Program-made: the position numbers and the translations under genes
In this document: in pieces, positions 14,098-22,500 of the stretch
How positions within the stretch are numbered: position 1 is the first letter of the stretch
Layout: each line of letters begins with the position of its first letter
Source of the DNA: Glandiceps talaboti
Taxonomy: Eukaryota > Hemichordata > Enteropneusta > Spengelidae
Reading direction: 5' to 3'
DNA: 22,500 nucleotides
NCBI RefSeq assembly: GCF_964340395.1
Contig: NC_135559.1
Location: 17,013,550-17,036,049 of the forward strand
Notes under the pieces: model-generated
Database searches by the model: none
What the model saw: only the letters and a program-made list of their open reading frames with translations
Told to the model about the DNA's origin: nothing

Positions 14098-14497
14098 TGG
14101 AGGCCATGCACATGGCGACAGATTGCTTCTCATTATAATTAAAAGAAATTTAAGAGGTAAATAATGTCAGCAATATTCATAGCATACCTGACCAGTACGT
14201 AAGATAATTTTAAATAGTGGTAGAAGTGCATAGTTTATAGCTATGTAGGATTTGGAACAACAATTTGCAGCTACAGTCTAATTATTAGAAATCGTTCATC
14301 ATGCTATCTATTAACTGATAAGACATACACTGTACACTACTATTCTTTGTCCAAAGCGATTAAGCTATTTCTGTTATCATTATGCCACAGCAAAGGTTAT
14401 GCCTTTAGGTTCGTGTCCACCCTTTGCCAACTGGTAAATTAGTATTAGTGAGTCTTGCTAGGCCATTGGCGATTGAAAGATGTATTTTGGCAAGTTA

Positions 14498-14563
<66 letters not shown>

Positions 14564-14590
14564 GTCTCCCTGTCTGTATGTCTGTCTGTA

Positions 14591-14661
<71 letters not shown>

Positions 14662-14882
14662 GTCTGCCTGTGTGCCTGTCTGTCTGTCTGTCTGCCTGAC
14701 TGTCTGTCTGTCTGTCTGTTTGTCTTTCTGGCTGACTGCCTGCCTTCTTGCCTGCCTGTCTGCCTGCCTGCCAGCCTGTCTGTCTGTCTGTCTGTCTCCC
14801 TGCCTGCCTGCCTGCCTGTCTGCCTGCCTGTCTGCCTGCCTGTCTATTTGTCTGTCTGTCGGTGTGCCTGTCTGTCTGCATG

Positions 14883-14938
<56 letters not shown>

Positions 14939-14948
14939 ACGTGAAATT

Positions 14949-15008
<60 letters not shown>

Positions 15009-15031
15009 CATGAATGAGTAAGTTGAAACAT
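14098..15031. repeat. Monomer U17 (class A3, HOR position 2)
   Basis: Spacer 14098-14498 has GTTTATAGC. Microsatellite 14499-15008 carries two CTGTATGTCTG interruptions and CTGTGTGCCTG, all shared with U24. C7, (CT)23 (14889-14934), island 14935-14953, tail 55 bp. Confidence 0.95.
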
Positions 15032-15468
15032 TGGAGGCCATGCACATGGCGACAGATTGCTTCTCATTATAATTAAAAGAAATTTAAGAGGTAAATAATG
15101 TCAGCAATATTCATAGCATACCTGACCAGTACGTAAGATAATTTTAAATAGTGGTAGAAGTGCATAGTACACAGCTATGTAGGATTTGGAACAACAATTT
15201 GCAGCTATAGTCTAATTATTAGAAATCGTTCATCATGCTATCTATTAACTGATAAGAAATACACTGTACACTACTATTCTCTGTCCAAAGCTATCGATTA
15301 AGCTATTTCTGTTATCATTATGCCACAGCAAAGGTTATGCCTTTAGGTTCGTGTCCAGCCTTTGCCAACTGGTAAATTAGTATTAGTGAGTCTTGCTAGG
15401 CCATTGGCGATTAAAAGATGTATTTTGGCAAGTTAGTCTGTCTGTCTGTCTGTCTGTCTATGTCTGCC

Positions 15469-15517
<49 letters not shown>

Positions 15518-15678
15518 GCCTGACTGTCTGTCTGTCTGTTTGTCTTTCTGGCTGACTGCCTGCCTTCTTGCCTGCCTGCCTGTCTGTCTGCCTGCCAGCC
15601 TGTCTGTCTGTCTGTCTGTCTGGCTGTCTTCCTGCCTGTCTGTCTGTCTGTCTGTCGGTGTGCCTGTGTGTGTGCCTG

Positions 15679-15727
<49 letters not shown>

Positions 15728-15796
15728 CCGTGAAATTTCTTGTCTGACTGTGTGTCTGTCTGTCTGTCTGTCTCATGAATGAGTAAGTTGAAACAT
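15032..15796. repeat. Monomer U18 (class A1, HOR position 3)
   Basis: Spacer 15032-15436 has the derived AAAGCTATCGATT and GATTTGGAAC. Microsatellite 15437-15773 ends its core with TGTGTGTGCCTGCC. C6, (CT)20 (15684-15723), C-variant island 15724-15742, and a 31-bp tail containing GACTGTGTGTC. A B spacer follows. Confidence 0.95.
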
Positions 15797-16200
15797 TGGA
15801 GACCATGTACATGGCTGCAGATTGCTTCTCATTATAATTAAAAGAAATTTAAGATGTAAATAATGTCAGCAATATTCATGGCATACCTCACCAGTACGTA
15901 TTAAAGATAATTTTAAATAGTGGCATAAGTGCATAGTACACAGCTATGTAGGATTTGGAACAACAATTTGCAGCTATAGTCTAATTATTAGAAATCGTTC
16001 ATCATGCTATCTTTTAACTTAAAAGACATACACTGTACACTACTATTCTTTGTCCAAAGCGATTAAGCTATTTCTGCTATCATTATGCCACAGCAAAGGT
16101 TATGCTTTTAGGTTCGTGCCCACCCTTTACCAACTGGTAAATTAGTATTAGTGAGTCTTGCTAGGCCATTGGCGATTAAAAGATGTATTTGGGCAAGTTA

Positions 16201-16262
<62 letters not shown>

Positions 16263-16451
16263 GTCTGCCTGTCTGTCTTTCTGTCTGACTGTCTGTCTGT
16301 CTGTTTGTCTTTCTGGCTGACTGCCTGCCTTCTTGCCTGCCTGTCTGCCTGCCTGCCAGCCTGTCTGTCTGTCTGTCTGTCTCCCTGCCTGCCTGCCTGT
16401 CTGCCTGCCTGTCTATTTGTCTGTCTGTCGGTGTGCCTGTCTGTCTGCATG

Positions 16452-16484
<33 letters not shown>

Positions 16485-16494
16485 ACGTGAAATT

Positions 16495-16554
<60 letters not shown>

Positions 16555-16577
16555 CATGAATGAGTAAGTTGAAACAT
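15797..16577. repeat. Monomer U19 (class B, HOR position 4)
   Basis: Spacer 15797-16201 has GTGGCATAAG and GCTATAGTC. Microsatellite 16202-16554 has CTGTCTTTCTG. (CT)14 (16453-16480), island 16481-16499, tail 55 bp. Confidence 0.95.
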
Positions 16578-16977
16578 TGGAGGCCATGCACATGGCGACA
16601 GATTGCTTCTCATTATAATTAAAAGAAATTTAAGAGGTAAATAATGTCAGCAATATTCATAGCATACCTGACCAGTACGTAAGATAATTTTAAATAGTGG
16701 TAGAAGTGCATAGTACACAGCTATGTAGGATTTGGAACAACAATTTGCAGCTACAGTCTAATTATTAGAAATCGTTCATCATGCTATCTATTAACTGATA
16801 AGACATACACTGTACACTACTATTCTTTGTCCAAAGAGATTAAGCTATTTCTGTTATCATTATGCCACAGCAAAGGTTATGCCTTTAGGTTCGTGTCCAG
16901 CCTTTGCCAACTGGTAAATTAGTATTAGTGAGTCTTGCTAGGCCATTGGCGATTGAAAGATGTATTTTGGCAAGATA

Positions 16978-17053
<76 letters not shown>

Positions 17054-17214
17054 GCCTGACTGTCTGTCTGTCTGTTTGTCTTTCTGGCTGACTGCCTGCC
17101 TTCTTGCTTGCCTGCCTGTCTGTCTGCCTGCCAGCCTGTCTGTCTGTCTGTCTGTCTGGCTGTCTTCCTGCCTGTCTGTCTGTCTGTCTGTCGGTGTGCC
17201 TGTGTGTGTGCCTG

Positions 17215-17285
<71 letters not shown>

Positions 17286-17354
17286 CCGTGAAATTTCTTG
17301 TCTGACTGTGTGTCTGTCTGTCTGTCTGTCTCATGAATGAGTAAGTTGAAACAT
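16578..17354. repeat. Monomer U20 (class A4 spacer, position-3 type core)
   Basis: Spacer 16578-16978 has AAAGAGATTAAG, GTCCAGCC, GATTGAAAG and GGCAAGATAG. Microsatellite 16979-17331 carries the TCTTCCTGCC / TGTGTGTGCCTGCC core otherwise seen after A1 spacers, so spacer and core have been recombined. C6, (CT)31 (17220-17281), C-variant island 17282-17300, tail 31 bp. Confidence 0.95.
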
Positions 17355-17758
17355 TGGAGACCATGTACATGGCTGCAGATTGCTTCTCATTATAATTAAA
17401 AGAAATTTAAGATGTAAATAATGTCAGCAATATTCATGGCATACCTCACCAGTACGTATTAAAGATAATTTTAAATAGTGGCATAAGTGCATAGTACACA
17501 GCTATGTAGGATTTGGAACAACAATTTGCAGCTATAGTCTAATTATTAGAAATCGTTCATCATGCTATCTTTTAACTTAAAAGACATACACTGTACACTA
17601 CTATTCTTTGTCCAAAGCGATTAAGCTATTTCTGCTATCATTATGCCACAGCAAAGGTTATGCTTTTAGGTTCGTGCCCACCCTTTACCAACTGGTAAAT
17701 TAGTATTAGTGAGTCTTGCTAGGCCATTGGCGATTAAAAGATGTATTTGGGCAAGTTA

Positions 17759-17820
<62 letters not shown>

Positions 17821-18009
17821 GTCTGCCTGTCTGTCTTTCTGTCTGACTGTCTGTCTGTCTGTTTGTCTTTCTGGCTGACTGCCTGCCTTCTTGCCTGCCT
17901 GTCTGCCTGCCTGCCAACCTGTCTGTCTGTCTGTCTGTCTCCCTGCCTGCCTGCCTGTCTGCCTGCCTGTCTATTTGTCTGTCTGTCGGTGTGCCTGTCT
18001 GTCTGCATG

Positions 18010-18054
<45 letters not shown>

Positions 18055-18064
18055 ACGTGAAATT

Positions 18065-18128
<64 letters not shown>

Positions 18129-18151
18129 CATGAATGAGTAAGTTGAAACAT
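17355..18151. repeat. Monomer U21 (class B, HOR position 6)
   Basis: Spacer 17355-17759 has GTGGCATAAG as in U19 and U26. Microsatellite 17760-18128 has CTGTCTTTCTG and a private TGCCAACC. (CT)20 (18011-18050), island 18051-18069, tail 59 bp. Confidence 0.95.
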
Positions 18152-18551
18152 TGGAGGCCATGCACATGGCGACAGATTGCTTCTCATTATAATTAAAAGA
18201 AATTTAAGAGGTAAATAATGTCAGCAATATTCATAGCATACCTGACCAGTACGTAAGATAATTTTAAATAGTGGTAGAAGTGCATAGTACACAGCTATGT
18301 AGGATTTGGAACAACAATTTGCAGCTACAGTCTAATTATTAGAAATCGTTCATCATGCTATCTATTAACTGATAAGACATACACTGTACACTACTATTCT
18401 TTGTCCAAAGAGATTAAGCTATTTCTGTTATCATTATGCCACAGCAAAGGTTATGCCTTTAGGTTCGTGTCCAGCCTTTGCCAACTGGTAAATTAGTATT
18501 AGTGAGTCTTGCTAGGCCATTGGCGATTGAAAGATGTATTTTGGCAAGATA

Positions 18552-18623
<72 letters not shown>

Positions 18624-18674
18624 GCCTGACTGTCTGTCTGTCTGTTTATCTTTCTGGCTGACTGCCTGCCTTCC

Positions 18675-18715
<41 letters not shown>

Positions 18716-18872
18716 TTCTGGCTGACTGCCTGCCTTCTTGCCTGCCTGTCTGCCTGCCTGCCAGCCTGTCTGTCTGTCTGTCTGTCTCCCTGCCTGCTTG
18801 CCTGCCTGTCTGCCTGCCTGTCTGCCTGCCTGTCTATTTGTCTGTCTGTCGGTGTGCCTGTCTGTCTGCATG

Positions 18873-18940
<68 letters not shown>

Positions 18941-19009
18941 CCGTGAAATTTCTTGTCTGACTGTCTGTCTGTCTGTCTGTCTGTCTCATGAATGAGTAAG
19001 TTGAAACAT
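18152..19009. repeat. Monomer U22 (class A4), partial core duplication
   Basis: Spacer 18152-18552 matches U20. In microsatellite 18553-18986 the GTTTRTCTTTCTGGCTGACT module occurs twice, starting at 18644 (with GTTTATC) and 18708 (with GTTTGTC), 64 bp apart. The rest of the core is the U8/U13/U15 type, not the U20 type. C3, (CT)31 (18875-18936), C-variant island 18937-18955, tail 31 bp. Confidence 0.95.
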
Positions 19010-19413
19010 TGGAGACCATGTACATGGCTGCAGATTGCTTCTCATTATAATTAAAAGAAATTTAAGATGTAAATAATGTCAGCAATATTCATGGCATACC
19101 TCACCAGTACGTATTAAAGATAATTTTAAATAGTGGTATAAGTGCATAGTACACAGCTATGTAGGATTTGGAACAACAATTTGCAGCTACAGTCTAATTA
19201 TTAGAAATCGTTCATCATGCTATCTTTTAACTTAAAAGACATACATTGTACACTACTATTCTTTGTCCAAAGCGATTAAGCTATTTCTGCTATCATTATG
19301 CCACAGCAAAGGTTATGCTTTTAGGTTCGTGCCCACCCTTTACCAACTGGTAAATTAGTATTAGTGAGTCTTGCTAGGCCATTGGCGATTAAAAGATGTA
19401 TTTGGGCAAGTTA

Positions 19414-19483
<70 letters not shown>

Positions 19484-19670
19484 GTCTGCCTGTCTGTCTG
19501 TCTGTCTGACTGTCTGTCTGTCTGTTTGTCTTTCTGGCTGACTGCCTGCCTTCTTGCCTGCCTGTCTGCCTGCCTGCCAGCCTGTCTGTCTGTCTGTCAG
19601 TCTCCCTGCCTGCCTGCCTGTCTGCCTGCCTGTCTATTTGTCTGTCTGTCGGTGTGCCTGTCTGTCTGCA

Positions 19671-19723
<53 letters not shown>

Positions 19724-19733
19724 ACGTGAAATT

Positions 19734-19821
<88 letters not shown>

Positions 19822-19844
19822 CATGAATGAGTAAGTTGAAACAT
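19010..19844. repeat. Monomer U23 (class B, HOR position 1)
   Basis: Spacer 19010-19414 has ACATTGTAC as in U16. Microsatellite 19415-19821 has GTCAGTCTCCC and GCATGACTCT, but its (CT)23 (19674-19719) is uninterrupted, unlike U9 and U16. Island 19720-19738, tail 83 bp. Confidence 0.95.
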
Positions 19845-20244
19845 TGGAGGCCATGCACATGGCGACAGATTGCTTCTCATTATAATTAAAAGAAATTTAA
19901 GAGGTAAATAATGTCAGCAATATTCATAGCATACCTGACCAGTACGTAAGATAATTTTAAATAGTGGTAGAAGTGCATAGTTTATAGCTATGTAGGATTT
20001 GGAACAACAATTTGCAGCTACAGTCTAATTATTAGAAATCGTTCATCATGCTATCTATTAACTGATAAGACATACACTGTACACTACTATTCTTTGTCCA
20101 AAGCGATTAAGCTATTTCTGTTATCATTATGCCACAGCAAAGGTTATGCCTTTAGGTTCGTGTCCACCCTTTGCCAACTGGTAAATTAGTATTAGTGAGT
20201 CTTGCTAGGCCATTGGCGATTGAAAGATGTATTTTGGCAAGTTA

Positions 20245-20322
<78 letters not shown>

Positions 20323-20349
20323 GTCTCCCTGTCTGTATGTCTGTCTGTA

Positions 20350-20416
<67 letters not shown>

Positions 20417-20637
20417 GTCTGCCTGTGTGCCTGTCTGTCTGTCTGTCTGCCTGACTGTCTGTCTGTCTGTCTGTTTGTCTTTCTGGCTGACTGCCTGCCT
20501 TCTTGCCTGCCTGTCTGCCTGCCTGCCAGCCTGTCTGTCTGTCTGTCTGTCTCCCTGCCTGCCTGCCTGCCTGTCTGCCTGCCTGTCTGCCTGCCTGTCT
20601 ATTTGTCTGTCTGTCAGTGTGCCTGTCTGTCTGCATG

Positions 20638-20682
<45 letters not shown>

Positions 20683-20692
20683 ACGTGAAATT

Positions 20693-20752
<60 letters not shown>

Positions 20753-20775
20753 CATGAATGAGTAAGTTGAAACAT
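19845..20775. repeat. Monomer U24 (class A3, HOR position 2)
   Basis: Spacer 19845-20245 has GTTTATAGC. Microsatellite 20246-20752 reproduces the interruption pattern of U17, with CAGTGTGCC replacing CGGTGTGCC. C6, (CT)18 (20643-20678), island 20679-20697, tail 55 bp, the same length as in U17. Confidence 0.95.
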
Positions 20776-21212
20776 TGGAGGCCATGCACATGGCGACAGA
20801 TTGCTTCTCATTATAATTAAAAGAAATTTAAGAGGTAAATAATGTCAGCAATATTCATAGCATACCTGACCAGTACGTAAGATAATTTTAAATAGTGGTA
20901 GAAGTGCATAGTACACAGCTATGTAGGATTTGGAACAACAATTTGCAGCTATAGTCTAATTATTAGAAATCGTTCATCATGCTATCTATTAACTGATAAG
21001 AAATACACTGTACACTACTATTCTCTGTCCAAAGCTATCGATTAAGCTATTTCTGTTATCATTATGCCACAGCAAAGGTTATGCCTTTAGGTTCGTGTCC
21101 AGCCTTTGCCAACTGGTAAATTAGTATTAGTGAGTCTTGCTAGGCCATTGGCGATTAAAAGATGTATTTTGGCAAGTTAGTCTGTCTGTCTGTCTGTCTG
21201 TCTATGTCTGCC

Positions 21213-21261
<49 letters not shown>

Positions 21262-21422
21262 GCCTGACTGTCTGTCTGTCTGTTTGTCTTTCTGGCTGAC
21301 TGCCTGCCTTCTTGCCTGCCTGCCTGTCTGTCTTCCTGCCAGCCTGTCTGTCTGTCTGTCTGTCTGGCTGTCTTCCTGCCTGTCTGTCTGTCTGTCTGTC
21401 GGTGTGCCTGTGTGTGTGCCTG

Positions 21423-21489
<67 letters not shown>

Positions 21490-21558
21490 CCGTGAAATTT
21501 CTTGTCTGACTGTGTGTCTGTCTGTCTGTCTGTCTCATGAATGAGTAAGTTGAAACAT
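20776..21558. repeat. Monomer U25 (class A1, HOR position 3)
   Basis: Spacer 20776-21180 has AAAGCTATCGATT. Microsatellite 21181-21535 matches U18 apart from CTGTCTTCCTGCC in the core and a longer (CT)29 (21428-21485). C6, C-variant island 21486-21504, tail 31 bp with GACTGTGTGTC. Confidence 0.95.
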
Positions 21559-21962
21559 TGGAGACCATGTACATGGCTGCAGATTGCTTCTCATTATAAT
21601 TAAAAGAAATTTAAGATGTAAATAATGTCAGCAATATTCATGGCATACCTCACCAGTACGTATTAAAGATAATTTTAAATAGTGGCATAAGTGCATAGTA
21701 CACAGCTATGTAGGATTTGGAACAACAATTTGCAGCTATAGTCTAATTATTAGAAATCGTTCATCATGCTATCTTTTAACTTAAAAGACATACACTGTAC
21801 ACTACTATTCTTTGTCCAAAGCGATTAAGCTATTTCTGCTATCATTATGCCACAGCAAAGGTTATGCTTTTAGGTTCGTGCCCACCCTTTACCAACTGGT
21901 AAATTAGTATTAGTGAGTCTTGCTAGGCCATTGGCGATTAAAAGATGTATTTGGGCAAGTTA

Positions 21963-22016
<54 letters not shown>

Positions 22017-22205
22017 GTCTGCCTGTCTGTCTTTCTGTCTGACTGTCTGTCTGTCTGTTTGTCTTTCTGGCTGACTGCCTGCCTTCTTGCCTGCCTGTCT
22101 GCCTGCCTGCCAGCCTGTCTGTCTGTCTGTCTGTCTCCCTGCCTGCCTGCCTGTCTGCCTGCCTGTCTATTTGTCTGTCTGTCGGTGTGCCTGTCTGTCT
22201 GCATG

Positions 22206-22248
<43 letters not shown>

Positions 22249-22258
22249 ACGTGAAATT

Positions 22259-22322
<64 letters not shown>

Positions 22323-22345
22323 CATGAATGAGTAAGTTGGAACAT
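21559..22345. repeat. Monomer U26 (class B, HOR position 4)
   Basis: Spacer 21559-21963 has GTGGCATAAG. Microsatellite 21964-22322 has CTGTCTTTCTG. (CT)19 (22207-22244), island 22245-22263, tail 59 bp. The linker has AAGTTGGAAC where other copies have AAGTTGAAAC. Confidence 0.95.
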
Positions 22346-22500
22346 TGGAGGCCATGCACATGGCGACAGATTGCTTCTCATTATAATTAAAAGAAATTTA
22401 AGAGGTAAATAATGTCAGCAATATTCATAGCATACCTGACCAGTACGTAAGATAATTTTAAATAGTGGTAGAAGTGCATAGTACACAGCTATGTAGGATT
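22346..22500. repeat. Monomer U27 (partial, class A)
   Basis: Only the first 155 bp of the spacer are present. GCACATGGCGACAG, CTGACCAG and GTACACAGCTATGTAGG place it in the A family and are compatible with A4, as expected for HOR position 5. The array continues past the window end. Confidence 0.9.

Larger units (their letters stand above)
13267..19009. repeat. Higher-order repeat copy 2 (U16-U22, 7 monomers)
   Basis: The order is B (U16), A3 (U17), A1 (U18), B (U19), A4 (U20), B (U21), A4 (U22), 5743 bp in all. Position 1 is marked by GCATGACTCT and GTCAGTCTCCC, position 2 by GTTTATAGC, and position 3 by the A1 spacer. U19-U20 and U21-U22 are again a nested dimer: both B members have GTGGCATAAG and CTGTCTTTCTG, and both A members have AAAGAGATTAAG and GGCAAGATAG. 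The dimer of this copy differs from that of copy 1, so dimers are homogenised within a copy. Confidence 0.9.
19010..22500. repeat. Higher-order repeat copy 3 (U23-U27, cut by window end)
   Basis: U23, U24, U25 and U26 match U16, U17, U18 and U19 one for one, including derived marks: ACATTGTAC (U16/U23), CTGTGTGCCTG and two CTGTATGTCTG interruptions (U17/U24), AAAGCTATCGATT (U18/U25), and GTGGCATAAG with CTGTCTTTCTG (U19/U26). The visible part of U27 fits position 5. Copies 2 and 3 are more alike than either is to copy 1. The differences seen are repeat counts and a few substitutions, such as CGGTGTG to CAGTGTG in U24. Confidence 0.9.

Overview
The window is one uninterrupted head-to-tail tandem array with no recognisable gene. 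I count 26 complete monomers and one partial (U1-U27 below), all in the same orientation. Each monomer has three parts. The first is an AT-rich, near-invariant spacer of 401-407 bp starting at TGGAGRCCATG. The second is a compound microsatellite of about 190-810 bp: (TCTG)n, then a TGCC/CCTG-rich zone, a C-run plus (CT)n, a 19-bp conserved island CAAAMCGTGAAATTTCTTG, and a second (TCTG)n tail. The third is a constant 23-bp linker starting CATGAATGAG. The array runs off both ends of the window, so its true size is above 22.5 kb. Long stop-free frames exist in the microsatellites only because TCTG and CT repeats contain no stop codon in any frame; they read as LSVC/LS on the + strand and TDRQ/RE on the - strand. 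I regard them as non-coding.

The organism cannot be named. Lack of genes, kilobase-scale satellite monomers and long tetranucleotide/dinucleotide microsatellites indicate a eukaryote. An invertebrate animal is my best guess, but that is a weak inference.

Layout: positions 1-4268 are two copies of an A1-A2 dimer. U5 (4269-5078) leads into a region where a second spacer family, B, alternates with A. From 7589 the monomers fall into a seven-monomer higher-order repeat (HOR), B-A3-A1-B-A-B-A. There is one full copy at 7589-13266, a second at 13267-19009, and a third beginning at 19010 and cut by the window end. U6-U8 (5079-7588) look like a fourth copy shortened by one crossover: U7 has an A front half joined to a B rear half.

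The spacers evolve by point changes and are homogenised, while the microsatellites change length in steps of their repeat unit. The island variant CAAACCGTG with a fixed 31-bp interrupted tail occurs only immediately before B spacers (9 of 9). CAAAACGTG with a variable tail precedes only A-headed spacers (16 of 16). The unit that recombines is therefore out of register with the unit defined by the spacer, and breakpoints lie inside the microsatellite. The window reads as a natural experiment in satellite and microsatellite evolution rather than a set of cooperating genes.
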